Source: Nematostella vectensis
Taxonomy: Eukaryota; Cnidaria; Anthozoa; Actiniaria; Edwardsiidae
Assembly: GCF_932526225.1 (NCBI RefSeq)
Contig: NC_064045.1
Span: forward strand, 1,054,001 to 1,118,000
Reading direction: 5' to 3'
DNA length: 64,000 nucleotides
Below the pieces are notes generated by a model. That model was not told the origin of the DNA and did not search any database. It saw only the letters and a list, made by a program, of their open reading frames with translations. The translations under genes and the position numbers were made by a program. This document shows positions 48,048 through 60,905 of the stretch, in pieces; position 1 is the first letter of the stretch, and each line of letters opens with the position of its first letter.

Positions 48048-48936
48048 TTAAAAATGCATACTGCTAGTTTTGCCGCTGTTAATTTAACGTATACCATTGT
48101 CTGGTCTTGAAAATAAATAATAAGAGATACTTTATAAATTTCAATATATACAGAAATACTTTATATATAAATATAATATAAGAGTCGCCAGAGGGACTTT
48201 GAAGGCTTTTCCAAAAATGTGCTTATTATACATGTACGACCTACTTTGGGTTTAGAAGTTTGTGAGAAGTCATTGAATATCTTATTCGGTTTTGATTCTC
48301 TGGTTACTGACAAGTCCTGGTGCAGGTGCCAATGGCCAGATTAGAAGAATTCTGGGCTCTTGTCAAAGTCGTATTCGTTTTTTATTTTTCGGTGTATTGA
48401 ATAGTCCACATAGTGTTCTTTGTTGAAGGGAAGTCTCAAAACTTTTGGGTTGGACCGCATATGGTACTTCTAAGAGCCTCTCGAGAGAACAAGCCTTATC
48501 TAGATTTTTTTGGTCCGTCCTGTCACGCCCAGGGCATGCACAAACACGTGTGGGCCTCACCCCCCATCACTTTTGTAATGGTCCCTCTTCCTTATCACAA
48601 GTCCGCTACTCATAACATTATGTGGTGTCATGGAGTAATGTACTCTAACATGAGAGAGAAAGCGTCTTTTGTTTTAATTTTATATTGAAACCTGTGTCAA
48701 CAGGTGTAAAGTGTATTAACACTAGCTTTACACCTGTAAAATATCAGCAACTATCTGTGATAGAAGTGGCTGGCGTAATGACAGCTTGGCTTGCTTGAAT
48801 CTCGGGTAAAGGGGCCCATGCAGGTTATTTTTTTTCACGATATACACCTTATAATTATAATTGATGTCCATCGCAATCCCTGCTTCCTAAAGATAGAGCC
48901 TAGTGCACCAGTGGAGTCCAATGGACTCCGTGAAAT
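48048..48936 (+). repeat. Monomer 53, front H, core S, short
   Basis: 889 bp, 40-bp deletion, GTGTCA tail, CAGTGGAGTCC end as in unit 27. ATA at frame start; open at 48410-48688. Confidence 0.96.
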
Positions 48937-49866
48937 TTAAAAATGCATACCGCTAGTTTTGCCGCTGTTAATTTATCATATACCATTGTCTGGTCTCGCA
49001 AATAAATAATAAGAGATACATTATATATTTCAATATATACAGAAATTTTTTATATGTTAATATAATATAAGAGTCTCCAGAGGGACTTTGAAGGCTGTTC
49101 CAAAACTGTGCTTATTATACATGTACGACCTACTTTGGGTTTAGAAGTTTGTGAGAAGTCATTGAATATCTTATTCGGTTTTGATTCTCTGGTTACTGAC
49201 AAGTCCTGGTGCAGGTGCCAATGGCCAGATTAGAAGAATTCTGGGCTCTTGTCAAAGTCGTATTCGTTTTTTTATTTTTCGGTGTATTGAATAGTCCACA
49301 TAGTGTTCTTTGTTGAAGGGAAGTCTCAAAACTTCTGGGTTGGACCGCATGTGGTACTTCTAAGAGCCTCTCGAGAGAACAAGCCTTATCTAGATTTTTT
49401 TGGTCCGTCCTGTCACGCCCAGGGCATGCACAAACACGTGTGGGCACCAACCCCTATCACTTTTGTAATGGTCCTTCTTCCCTATCACAAGTCTGCTACT
49501 CATAACATTATGTGGTGTCATGGAGTAATGTACTCTAACATGAGAGAGAAAGCGTCTTTTGTTTTAATTTTATATTGAAACCTGAGTCAACAGGTGTAAA
49601 GTGTATTAACACTAGCTTTACACCTGTAAAATATCAGCAACTATCTGTGATAGAAGTGGCTGGCGTAAAGACAGCTTGGCTTGCTTGAATCTCTGCCTTG
49701 TATTTGGATAGAACTAGTTCTTTGATCTCGAACGGGTAAAGGGGCCCATGCAGGTTATTTTTTTTCACGATATACACCTTATAATTATAATTGATGTCCA
49801 TCGCAATCCCTGCTTCCTAAAGTTAGAGCCTAGTGCACCACTGGATCTCAATAGACTCCGAGAAAT
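48937..49866 (+). repeat. Monomer 54, front C, core P
   Basis: 930 bp, GAGTCA tail. AGAAATTTTTTATATG and CTCAATAGACTCC are shared only with unit 28. ATA at frame start; open at 49300-49578. Confidence 0.95.
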
Positions 49867-50795
49867 TTAAAAATGCATACTGCTAGTTTTGCCGCTGTTA
49901 ATTTAACGTATACCATTGTCTGGTCTTGAAAATAAATAATAAGAGATACTTTATAAATTTCAATATATACAGAAATACTTTATATATAAATATAATATAA
50001 GAGTCGCCAGAGGGACTTTGAAGGCTTTTCCAAAAATGTGCTTATTATACATGTACGACCTACTTTGGGTTTAGAAGTTTGTGAGAAGTCATTGAATATC
50101 TTATTCGGTTTTGATTTATCTGGTGTACTGACTAGTCCTGGTGCAGGTGCCAATGGCCAGATTAGAAGAGTTCTGGGCTCTTGTCAAAGTCGTATTCGTT
50201 TTTTATTTTTCGGTGTATTGAATAGTCCACATGGTGTTCTTTGTTAAAGGGAAGTCTCAAAACTTCTGGGTTGGACTGCATATGGTACTTCTAAGAGCCT
50301 CTCGAGAGAACAAGCCTTATCTAGATTTTTTTGGTCCGTCCTGTCACGCCCAGGGCATGCACAAACACGTGTGGGCACCAACCCCTATCACTTTTGTAAT
50401 GGTCCTTCTTCCCTATCACAAGTCTGCTACTCATAACATTATGTGGTGTCATGGAGTAATGTACTCTAACATGAGAGAGAAAGCGTCTTTTGTTTTAATT
50501 TTATATTGAAACCTGAGTCAACAGGTGTAAAGTGTATTAACACTAGCTTTACACCTATAAAATATCAACAACTATCTGTGATAGAAGTGGCTGGCGTAAT
50601 GACAGCTTGGCTTGCTTGAATCTGTCTTGTATTTGGCTAGAACTAGTTCTTTGATCTCGAACGGGTAAAGGAGCCCATGCAGGTTATTTTTTTTCACGAT
50701 ATACACCTTATAATTATAATTGATGTCCATCGCAATCCCTGCTTCCTCAAGTTAGAGCCTAGTGCACCACTGGAGTCCAATGGACTCCGTGAAAT
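49867..50795 (+). repeat. Monomer 55, G-type front joined to P-type core, crossover product
   Basis: 929 bp. The left part matches unit 29 (front H, GATTTATCTGG, GGACTGCATATGG); from GAGAACAAG onward it matches unit 30, including the GAGTCA plus CCTATAAAAT plus TTCCTCAAG tail. The join lies in 50283-50311. Upstream frame 50038-50247; main frame 50231-50509. Confidence 0.95.
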
Positions 50796-51725
50796 TTAAA
50801 AATGCATACCGCTAGTTTTGCCGCTGTTAATTTATCATATACCATTGTCTGGTCTCGCAAATAAATAATAAGAGATACATTATATATTTCAATATATACA
50901 GAAATACTTTATATGTTAATATAATATAAGAGTCTCCAGAGGGACTTTGAAGGCTGTTCCAAAACTGTGCTTATTATACATGTACGACCTACTTTGGGTT
51001 TAGAAGTTTGTGAGAAGTCATTGAATATCTTATTCGGTTTTGATTCTCTGGTTACTGACAAGTCCTGGTGCAGGTGCCAATAGCCAGATTAGAAGAATTC
51101 TGGGCTCTTGTCAAAGTCGTATTCGTTTTTTTATTTTTCGGTGTATTGAATAGTCCACATAGTGTTCTTTGTTGAAGGGAAGTCTCAAAACTTCTGGGTT
51201 GGACCGCATGTGGTACTTCTAAGAGCCTCTCGAGAGAACAAGCCTTATCTAGATTTTTTTGGTCCGTCCTGTCACGCCCAGGGCATGCACAAACACGTGT
51301 GGGCACCAACCCCTATCACTTTTGTAATGGTCCTTCTTCCCTATCACAAGTCTGCTACTCATAACATTATGTGGTGTCATGGAGTAATGTACTCTAACAT
51401 GAGAGAGAAAGCGTCTTTTGTTTTAATTTTATATTGAAACCTGAGTCAACAGGTGTAAAGTGTATTAACACTAGCTTTACACCTGTAAAATATCAGCAAC
51501 TATCTGTGATAGAAGTGGCTGGCGTAAAGACAGCTTGGCTTGCTTGAATCTCTGCCTTGTATTTGGATAGAACTAGTTCTTTGATCTCGAACGGGTAAAG
51601 GGGCCCATGCAGGTTATTTTTTTTCACGATATACACCTTATAATTATAATTGATGTCCATCGCAATCCCTGCTTCCTAAAGTTAGAGCCTAGTGCACCAC
51701 TGGATCTCAATGGACTCCGAGAAAT
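50796..51725 (+). repeat. Monomer 56, front C, core P
   Basis: 930 bp, GAGTCA tail, GGATCTC end. CCAATAGCCAG is private. Counterpart of units 31 and 40. ATA at frame start; open at 51159-51437. Confidence 0.95.
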
Positions 51726-52614
51726 TTAAAAATGCATACTGCTAGTTTTGCTGCTGTTAATTTAACGTATACCATTGTCTGGTCTTGAAAATAAATAATA
51801 AGAGATACTTTATAAATTTCAATATATACAGAAATACTTTATATATAAATATAATATAAGAGTCGCCAGAGGGACTTTGAAGGCTTTTCCAAAAATGTGC
51901 TTATTATACATGTACGACCTACTTTGGGTTTAGAAGTTTGTGAGAAGTCATTGAATATCTTATTCGGTTTTGATTCTCTGGTTACTGACAAGTCCTGGTG
52001 CAGGTGCCAATGGCCAGATTAGAAGAATTCTGGGCTCTTGTCAAAGTCGTATTCGTTTTTTGTTTTTCGGTGTATTGAATAGTCCACATAGTGTTCTTTG
52101 TTGAAGGGAAGTCTCAAAACTTTTGGGTTGGACCGCATATGGTACTTCTAAGAGCCTCTCGAGAGAACAAGCCTTATCTAGATTTTTTTGGTCCGTCCTG
52201 TCACGCCCAGGGCATGCACAAACACGTGTGGGCCTCACCCCCCATCACTTTTGTAATGGTCCCTCTTCCTTATCACAAGTCCGCTACTCATAACATTATG
52301 TGGTGTCATGGAGTAATGTACTCTAACATGAGAGAGAAAGCGTCTTTTGTTTTAATTTTATATTGAAACCTGTGTCAACAGGTGTAAAGTGTATTAACAC
52401 TAGCTTTACACCTGTAAAATATCAGCAACTATCTGTGATAGAAGTGGCTGGCGTAATGACAGCTTGGCTTGCTTGAATCTCGGGTAAAGGGGCCCATGCA
52501 GGTTATTTTTTTTCACGATATACACCTTATAATTATAATTGATGTCCATCGCAATCCCTGCTTCCTAAAGATAGAGCCTAGTGCACCACTGGAGTCCAAT
52601 GGACTCCGTGAAAT
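51726..52614 (+). repeat. Monomer 57, front H, core S, short
   Basis: 889 bp, 40-bp deletion, GTGTCA tail. TTGCTGCTG and T6-G-T5 as in units 32 and 41. ATA at frame start; open at 52088-52366. Confidence 0.96.
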
Positions 52615-53544
52615 TTAAAAATGCATACCGCTAGTTTTGCCGCTGTTAATTTATCATATACCATTGTCTGGTCTCGCAAATAAATAATAAGAGATACATT
52701 ATATATTTCAATATATACAGAAATACTTTATATGTTAATATAATATAAGAGTCTCCAGAGGGACTTTGAAGGCTGTTCCAAAACTGTGCTTATTATACAT
52801 GTACGACCTACTTTGGGTTTAGAAGTTTGTGAGAAGTCATTGAATATCTTATTCGGTTTTGATTCTCTGGTTACTGACAAGTCCTGGTGCAGGTGCCAAT
52901 GGCCAGATTAGAAGAATTCTGGGCTCTTGTCAAAGTCGTATTCGTTTTTTTATTTTTCGGTGTATTGAATAGTCCACATAGTGTTCTTTGTTGAAGGGAA
53001 GTCTCAAAACTTCTGGGTTGGACCGCATGTGGTACTTCTAAGAGCCTCTCGAGAGAACAAGCCTTATCTAGATTTTTTTGGTCCGTCCTGTCACGCCCAG
53101 GGCATGCACAAACACGTGTGGGCACCAACCCCTATCACTTTTGTAATGGTCCTTCTTCCCTATCACAAGTCTGCTACTCATAACATTATGTGGTGTCATG
53201 GAGTAATGTACTCTAACATGAGAGAGAAAGCGTCTTTTGTTTTAATTTTATATTGAAACCTGAGTCAACAGGTGTAAAGTGTATTAACACTAGCTTTACA
53301 CCTGTAAAATATCAGCAACTATCTGTGATAGAAGTGGCTGGCGTAAAGACAGCTTGGCTTGCTTGAATCTCTGCCTTGTATTTGGATAGAACTAGTTCTT
53401 TGATCTCGAACGGGTAAAGGGGCCCATGCAGGTTATTTTTTTTCAAGATATACACCTTATAATTATAATTGATGTCCATCGCAATCCCTGCTTCCTAAAG
53501 TTAGAGCCTAGTGCACCACTCGAGTCCAATGGACTCCGAGAAAT
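52615..53544 (+). repeat. Monomer 58, front C, core P
   Basis: 930 bp, GAGTCA tail, CGAGTCC end as in unit 42. ATA at frame start; open at 52978-53256. Confidence 0.95.
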
Positions 53545-54477
53545 TTAAAAATTCATACTGCTAGTTTTGCCGCTGTTAATTTAACATATACCATTGTCTG
53601 GTCTTGCAAATAAATAATAAGAGATACTTTATACATTTCAATATATACAGAAATACTTTATATATTAATATAATATAAGAGTCTCCAGAGGGACTTTGAA
53701 GGCTGTTCCAAAAATGTGCTTATTATACATGTAAAACCTACTTTGGGTTTAGAAGTTTGTGAGAAGTCATTGAATATCTTATTCGGTTTTGATTTATCTG
53801 GTGTACTGACTAGTCCTGGTGCAGGTGCCAATGGCCAGATTAGAAGAGTTCTGGGCTCTTGTTAAAGTCGTATTCGTTTTTTTATTTTTCGGTGTATTGA
53901 ATAGTCCACATGGTGTTCTTTGTTAAAGGGAAGTCTCAAAACTTCTGGGTTGGACCGCATATGGTACTTCTAAGAGCCTCTCGAGAGAACCAGCCTTATC
54001 TAGATTTTTTTGGTCCGTCCTGTCACGCCCAGGGCATGCACAAACACGTGTGGGCCTCACCCCCCATCACTTTTGTAATGGTCCCTCCTCCTTATCACAA
54101 GTCTGCTACTCATAACATTATGTGGTGTCATGGAGTAATGTACTCTTACATGAGAGAGAAAGCGTCTTTTGTTTTAATTTTATATTGAAACCTGAGTCAA
54201 CAGGTGTAAAGTGTATTAACACTAACTTTACACCTGTAAAATATGAGCAACTATCTGTGATAGAAGTGGCTGGCGTAAAGGCAGCTTGGCTTGCTTGAAT
54301 CTCTGCCTTGTATTTGGATAGAACTAGTTCTTTGATCTCGAACGGGTAAAGGGGCCCATGCAGGTTATTTTTTTTTCACGATATACACCTTATAATTATA
54401 ATTGATGTCCATCGCAATCCCTGCTTCCTAAAGTTAGAGCTTAGTAGACCACTGGAGTCCAATGGACTCCGAGAAAT
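53545..54477 (+). repeat. Monomer 59, front N, core S
   Basis: 933 bp, GAGTCA tail with private ACACTAACTTTAC in the main inverted repeat's spacer. TGTAAAACCTA shared with 34 and 43, but GAGAACCAG as in 24 and 50. Frame open at 53910-54188. Confidence 0.95.
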
Positions 54478-55368
54478 TTAAAAATTCATACTGCTAGTTT
54501 TGCCGCTGTTAATTTAACATATACCATTGTCTGGTCTTGCAAATAAATAATAAGAGATACTTTATACATTTCAATATATACAGAAATACTTTGTATATTA
54601 ATATAATATAAGAGTCTCTAGAGGGACTTTGAAGGCTGTTCCAAAAATGTGCTTATAATACATGTACGACCTACTTTGGGTTTAGAAGTTTGTGAGAAGT
54701 CATTGAATATCTTATTCGGTTTTGATTCTCTGGTGTACTGACTAGTCCTGGTGCAGGTGCCAATGGCCAGATTAGAAGAATTCTGGGCTCTTGTCAAAGT
54801 CGTATTCGTTTTTTATTTTTCGGTGTATTGAATAGTCCACATAGTGTTCTTTGTTGAAGGGAAGTCTCAAAACTTTTGGATTGGACCGCATATGGTACTT
54901 CTAAGAGCCTCTCGAGAGAACAAGCCTTATCTAGATTTTTTTGGTCCGTCCTGTCACGCCCAGGGCATGCACAAACACGTGTGGGCCTCACCCCCCCATC
55001 ACTTTTGTAATGGTCCCTCTTCCTTATCACAAGTCCGCTACTCATAACATTATGTGGTGTCATGGAGTAATGTACTGTAACATGAGCGAGAAAGCGTCTT
55101 TTGTTTTAATTTTATATTGAAACCTGTGTCAACAGGTGTAAAGTGTATTAACACTAGCTTTACACCTGTAAAATATCAGCAACTATCTGTGATAGAAGTG
55201 GCTGGCGTAATGACAGCTTGGCTTGCTTGAATCTCGGGTAAAGGGGCCCATGCAGGTTATTTTTTTTCACGATATACACCTTATAATTATAATTGATGTC
55301 CATCGCAATCCCTGCTTCCTAAAGATAGAGCCTAGTGCACCAGTGGAGTCCAATGGACTCCGTGAAAT
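54478..55368 (+). repeat. Monomer 60, front N, core S, short, frame broken
   Basis: 891 bp, 40-bp deletion. A seventh C in the core C-run shifts the frame, which ends at 55047. TTTTGGATTGG and TGTAACATGAGCG also mark it. ATA at frame start. Confidence 0.96.
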
Positions 55369-56298
55369 TTAAAAATGCATACCGCTAGTTTTGCCGCTGT
55401 TAATTTATCATATACCATTGTCTGGTCTCGCAAATAAATAATAAGAGATACATTATATATTTCAATATATACAGAAATACTTTATATGTTAATATAATAT
55501 AAGAGTCTCCAGAGGGACTTTGAAGGCTGTTCCAAAACTGTGCTTATTATACATGTACGACCTACTTTGGGTTTAGAAGTTTGTGAGAAGTCATTGAATA
55601 TCTTATTCGGTTTTGATTCTCTGGTTACTGACAAGTCCTGGTGCAGGTGCCAATGGCCAGATTAGAAGAATTCTGGGCTCTTGTCAAAGTCGTATTCGTT
55701 TTTTTATTTTTCGGTGTATTGAATAGTCCACATAGTGTTTTTTGTTGAAGGGAAGTCTCAAAACTTCTGGGTTGGACCGCATGTGGTACTTCTAAGAGCC
55801 TCTCGAGAGAACAAGCCTTATCTAGATTTTTTTGGTCCGTCCTGTCACGCCCAGGGCATGCACAAACACGTGTGGGCACCAACCCCTATCACTTTTGTAA
55901 TGGTCCTTCTTCCCTATCACAAGTCTGCTACTCATAACATTATGTGGTGTCATGGAGTAATGTACTCTAACATGAGAGAGAAAGCGTCTTTTGTTTTAAT
56001 TTTATATTGAAACCTGAGTCAACAGGTGTAAAGTGTATTAACACTAGCTTTACACCTGTAAAATATCAGCAACTATCTGTGATAGAAGTGGCTGGCGTAA
56101 AGACAGCTTGGCTTGCTTGAATCTCTGCCTTGTATTTGGATAGAACTAGTTCTTTGATCTCGAACGGGTAAAGGGGCCCATGCAGGTTATTTTTTTTCAC
56201 GATATACACCTTATAATTATAATTGATGTCCATCGCAATCCCTGCTTCCTAAAGTTAGAGCCTAGTGCACCACTGGATCTCAATGGACTCCGAGAAAT
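55369..56298 (+). repeat. Monomer 61, front C, core P
   Basis: 930 bp, GAGTCA tail, GGATCTC end. Private AGTGTTTTTTG at the frame start (ATA; open at 55732-56010). After it the order departs from unit 36 and resumes like unit 28. Confidence 0.95.
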
Positions 56299-57227
56299 TT
56301 AAAAATGCATACTGCTAGTTTTGCCGCTGTTAATTTAACGTATACCATTGTCTGGTCTTGAAAATAAATAATAAGAGATACTTTATAAATTTCAATATAT
56401 ACAGAAATACTTTATATATAAATATAATATAAGAGTCGCCAGAGGGACTTTGAAGGCTTTTCCAAAAATGTGCTTATTATACATGTACGACCTACTTTGG
56501 GTTTAGAAGTTTGTGAGAAGTCATTGAATATCTTATTCGGTTTTGATTTATCTGGTGTACTGACTAGTCCTGGTGCAGGTGCCAATGGCCAGATTAGAAG
56601 AGTTCTGGGCTCTTGTCAAAGTCGTATTCGTTTTTTATTTTTCGGTGTATTGAATAGTCCACATGGTGTTCTTTGTTAAAGGGAAGTCTCAAAACTTCTG
56701 GGTTGGACTGCATATGGTACTTCTAAGAGCCTCTCGAGAGAACCAGCCTTATCTAGATTTTTTTGGTCCGTCCTGTCACGCCCAGGGCACGCACAAACAC
56801 GTGTGGGCCCCACCCACCATCACTTTTGTAATGGTCCCTCTTCCTTATCACAAGTCTGGTACTCTTAACATTATGTGGTGTCATGGAGTAATGTACTCTT
56901 ACATGAGAGAGAAAGCGTCTTTTGTTTTAATTTTATATTGAAACCTGTGTCAACAGGTGTAAAGTGTATTAACACTAGCTTTACACCTATAAAATATCAA
57001 CAACTATCTGTGATAGAAGTGGCTGGCGTAATGACAGCTTGGCTTGCTTGAATCTGTCTTGTATTTGGCTAGAACTAGTTCTTTGATCTCGAACGGGTAA
57101 AGGAGCCCATGCAGGTTATTTTTTTTCACGATATACACCTTATAATTATAATTGATGTCCATCGCAATCCCTGCTTCCTAAAGTTAGAGCCTAGTGCACC
57201 ACTGGAGTCCAATGGACTCCGTGAAAT
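56299..57227 (+). repeat. Monomer 62, front H, core G
   Basis: 929 bp, GTGTCA tail with CTGTCTTG and GGAGCCC but TTCCTAAAG. Same subtype as 29, 64 and 68. Upstream frame 56470-56679; main frame 56663-56941. Confidence 0.95.
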
Positions 57228-58157
57228 TTAAAAATGCATACCGCTAGTTTTGCCGCTGTTAATTTATCATATACCATTGTCTGGTCTCGCAAATAAATAA
57301 TAAGAGATACATTATATATTTCAATATATACAGAAATACTTTATATGTTAATATAATATAAGAGTCTCCAGAGGGACTTTGAAGGCTGTTCCAAAACTGT
57401 GCTTATTATACATGTACGACCTACTTTGGGTTTAGAAGTTTGTGAGAAGTCATTGAATATCTTATTCGGTTTTGATTCTCTGGTTACTGACAAGTCCTGG
57501 TGCAGGTGCCAATGGCCAGATTAGAAGAATTCTGGGCTCTTGTCAAAGTCGTATTCGTTTTTTTATTTTTCGGTGTATTGAATAGTCCACATAGTGTTCT
57601 TTGTTGAAGGGAAGTCTCAAAACTTCTGGGTTGGACCGCATGTGGTACTTCTAAGAGCCTCTCGAGAGAACAAGCCTTATCTAGATTTTTTTGGTCCGTC
57701 CTGTCACGCCCAGGGCATGCACAAACACGTGTGGGCACCAACCCCTATCACTTTTGTAATGGTCCTTCTTCCCTATCACAAGTCTGCTACTCATAACATT
57801 ATGTGGTGTCATGGAGTAATGTACTCTAACATGAGAGAGAAAGCGTCTTTTGTTTTAATTTTATATTGAAACCTGAGTCAACAGGTGTAAAGTGTATTAA
57901 CACTAGCTTTACACCTGTAAAATATCAGCAACTATCTGTGATAGAAGTGGCTGGCGTAAAGACAGCTTGGCTTGCTTGAATCTCTGCCTTGTATTTGGAT
58001 AGAACTAGTTCTTTGATCTCGAACGGGTAAAGGGGCCCATGCAGGTTATTTTTTTTCACGATATACACCTTATAATTATAATTGATGTCCATCGCAATCC
58101 CTGCTTCCTAAAGTTAGAGCCTAGTGCACCACTGGATCTCAATGGACTCCGAGAAAT
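57228..58157 (+). repeat. Monomer 63, front C, core P
   Basis: 930 bp, GAGTCA tail, GGATCTC end. Second half of the 1859-bp block. ATA at frame start; open at 57591-57869. Confidence 0.95.
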
Positions 58158-59086
58158 TTAAAAATGCATACTGCTAGTTTTGCCGCTGTTAATTTAACGT
58201 ATACCATTGTCTGGTCTTGAAAATAAATAATAAGAGATACTTTATAAATTTCAATATATACAGAAATACTTTATATATAAATATAATATAAGAGTCGCCA
58301 GAGGGACTTTGAAGGCTTTTCCAAAAATGTGCTTATTATACATGTACGACCTACTTTGGGTTTAGAAGTTTGTGAGAAGTCATTGAATATCTTATTCGGT
58401 TTTGATTTATCTGGTGTACTGACTAGTCCTGGTGCAGGTGCCAATGGCCAGATTAGAAGAGTTCTGGGCTCTTGTCAAAGTCGTATTCGTTTTTTATTTT
58501 TCGGTGTATTGAATAGTCCACATGGTGTTCTTTGTTAAAGGGAAGTCTCAAAACTTCTGGGTTGGACTGCATATGGTACTTCTAAGAGCCTCTCGAGAGA
58601 ACCAGCCTTATCTAGATTTTTTTGGTCCGTCCTGTCACGCCCAGGGCACGCACAAACACGTGTGGGCCCCACCCACCATCACTTTTGTAATGGTCCCTCT
58701 TCCTTATCACAAGTCTGGTACTCTTAACATTATGTGGTGTCATGGAGTAATGTACTCTTACATGAGAGAGAAAGCGTCTTTTGTTTTAATTTTATATTGA
58801 AACCTGTGTCAACAGGTGTAAAGTGTATTAACACTAGCTTTACACCTATAAAATATCAACAACTATCTGTGATAGAAGTGGCTGGCGTAATGACAGCTTG
58901 GCTTGCTTGAATCTGTCTTGTATTTGGCTAGAACTAGTTCTTTGATCTCGAACGGGTAAAGGAGCCCATGCAGGTTATTTTTTTTCACGATATACACCTT
59001 ATAATTATAATTGATGTCCATCGCAATCCCTGCTTCCTAAAGTTAGAGCCTAGTGCACCACTGGAGTCCAATGGACTCCGTGAAAT
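58158..59086 (+). repeat. Monomer 64, front H, core G
   Basis: 929 bp. I saw no difference from unit 62, 1859 bp upstream. Upstream frame 58329-58538; main frame 58522-58800. Confidence 0.95.
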
Positions 59087-60016
59087 TTAAAAATGCATAC
59101 CGCTAGTTTTGCCGCTGTTAATTTATCATATACCATTGTCTGGTCTCGCAAATAAATAATAAGAGATACATTATATATTTCAATATATACAGAAATACTT
59201 TATATGTTAATATAATATAAGAGTCTCCAGAGGGACTTTGAAGGCTGTTCCAAAACTGTGCTTATTATACATGTACGACCTACTTTGGGTTTAGAAGTTT
59301 GTGAGAAGTCATTGAATATCTTATTCGGTTTTGATTCTCTGGTTACTGACAAGTCCTGGTGCAGGTGCCAATGGCCAGATTAGAAGAATTCTGGGCTCTT
59401 GTCAAAGTCGTATTCGTTTTTTTATTTTTCGGTGTATTGAATAGTCCACATAGTGTTCTTTGTTGAAGGGAAGTCTCAAAACTTCTGGGTTGGACCGCAT
59501 GTGGTACTTCTAAGAGCCTCTCGAGAGAACAAGCCTTATCTAGATTTTTTTGGTCCGTCCTGTCACGCCCAGGGCATGCACAAACACGTGTGGGCACCAA
59601 CCCCTATCACTTTTGTAATGGTCCTTCTTCCCTATCACAAGTCTGCTACTCATAACATTATGTGGTGTCATGGAGTAATGTACTCTAACATGAGAGAGAA
59701 AGCGTCTTTTGTTTTAATTTTATATTGAAACCTGAGTCAACAGGTGTAAAGTGTATTAACACTAGCTTTACACCTGTAAAATATCAGCAACTATCTGTGA
59801 TAGAAGTGGCTGGCGTAAAGACAGCTTGGCTTGCTTGAATCTCTGCCTTGTATTTGGATAGAACTAGTTCTTTGATCTCGAACGGGTAAAGGGGCCCATG
59901 CAGGTTATTTTTTTTCACGATATACACCTTATAATTATAATTGATGTCCATCGCAATCCCTGCTTCCTGAAGTTAGAGCCTAGTGCACCACTGGATCTCA
60001 ATGGACTCCGAGAAAT
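59087..60016 (+). repeat. Monomer 65, front C, core P
   Basis: 930 bp, GAGTCA tail, GGATCTC end. Differs from unit 63 at TTCCTGAAG. ATA at frame start; open at 59450-59728. Confidence 0.95.
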
Positions 60017-60905
60017 TTAAAAATGCATACTGCTAGTTTTGCCGCTGTTAATTTAACGTATACCATTGTCTGGTCTTGAAAATAAATAATAAGAGATACT
60101 TTATAAATTTCAATATATACAGAAATACTTTATATATAAATATAATATAAGAGTCGCCAGAGGGACTTTGAAGGCTTTTCCAAAAATGTGCTTATTATAC
60201 ATGTACGACCTACTTTGGGTTTAGAAGTTTGTGAGAAGTCATTGAATATCTTATTCGGTTTTGATTCTCTGGTTACTGACAAGTCCTGGTGCAGGTGCCA
60301 ATGGCCAGATTAGAAGAATTCTGGGCTCTTGTCAAAGTCGTATTCGTTTTTTGTTTTTCGGTGTATTGAATAGTCCACATAGTGTTCTTTGTTGAAGGGA
60401 AGTCTCAAAACTTTTGGGTTGGACCGAATATGGTACTTCTAAGAGCCTCTCGAGAGAACAAGCCTTATCTAGATTTTTTTGGTCCGTCCTGTCACGCCCA
60501 GGGCATGCACAAACACGTGTGGGCCTCACCCCCCATCACTTTTGTAATGGTCCCTCTTCCTTATCACAAGTCCGCTACTCATAACATTATGTGGTGTCAT
60601 GGAGTAATGTACTCTAACATGAGAGAGAAAGCGTCTTTTGTTTTAATTTTATATTGAAACCTGTGTCAACAGGTGTAAAGTGTATTAACACTAGCTTTAC
60701 ACCTGTAAAATATCAGCAACTATCTGTGATAGAAGTGGCTGGCGTAATGACAGCTTGGCTTGCTTGAATCTCGGGTAAAGGGGCCCATGCAGGTTATTTT
60801 GTTTCACGATATACACCTTATAATTATAATTGATGTCCATCGCAATCCCTGCTTCCTAAAGATAGAGCCTAGTGCACCACTGGAGTCCAATGGACTCCGT
60901 GAAAT
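60017..60905 (+). repeat. Monomer 66, front H, core S, short
   Basis: 889 bp, 40-bp deletion, GTGTCA tail. GGACCGAATATGG is private, and T-tract 2 is broken as TTTTGTTTC. ATA at frame start; open at 60379-60657. Confidence 0.96.

Larger units (their letters stand above)
46228..49866 (+). repeat. Two-monomer S*-P block in tandem (units 51-52 and 53-54)
   Basis: The counterpart, at the 23,939-bp offset, of the block at 22289-25927, with the same lengths (890, 930, 889, 930 bp). Differences noticed include GTGTCA in place of GAGTCA and AGTTTATT in place of AGTGTATT in the first unit. Confidence 0.8.
44744..56298 (+). repeat. Large segmental repeat, second copy (units 49-61), one monomer shorter
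   Basis: This corresponds to 20805-33286 but lacks one monomer, because unit 55 begins like unit 29 and ends like unit 30. It is 927 bp shorter: 928 bp lost at the unit 55 fusion and one C gained in unit 60. Units 56-61 also align with units 40-45 of the nine-monomer copy B at a constant offset of 14,720 bp (14,721 after the extra C), so three related copies of that sub-block exist. Confidence 0.88.
56299..60016 (+). repeat. Tandem duplication of a two-monomer block (1859 bp each)
   Basis: Units 62-63 (56299-58157) and 64-65 (58158-60016) are both 929 + 930 bp with core order G P. I noticed one difference between them, CTTCCTAAAG in unit 63 and CTTCCTGAAG in unit 65. This is the most similar adjacent pair of blocks in the window and so probably among its youngest events, assuming the assembly is correct. 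Confidence 0.88.
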
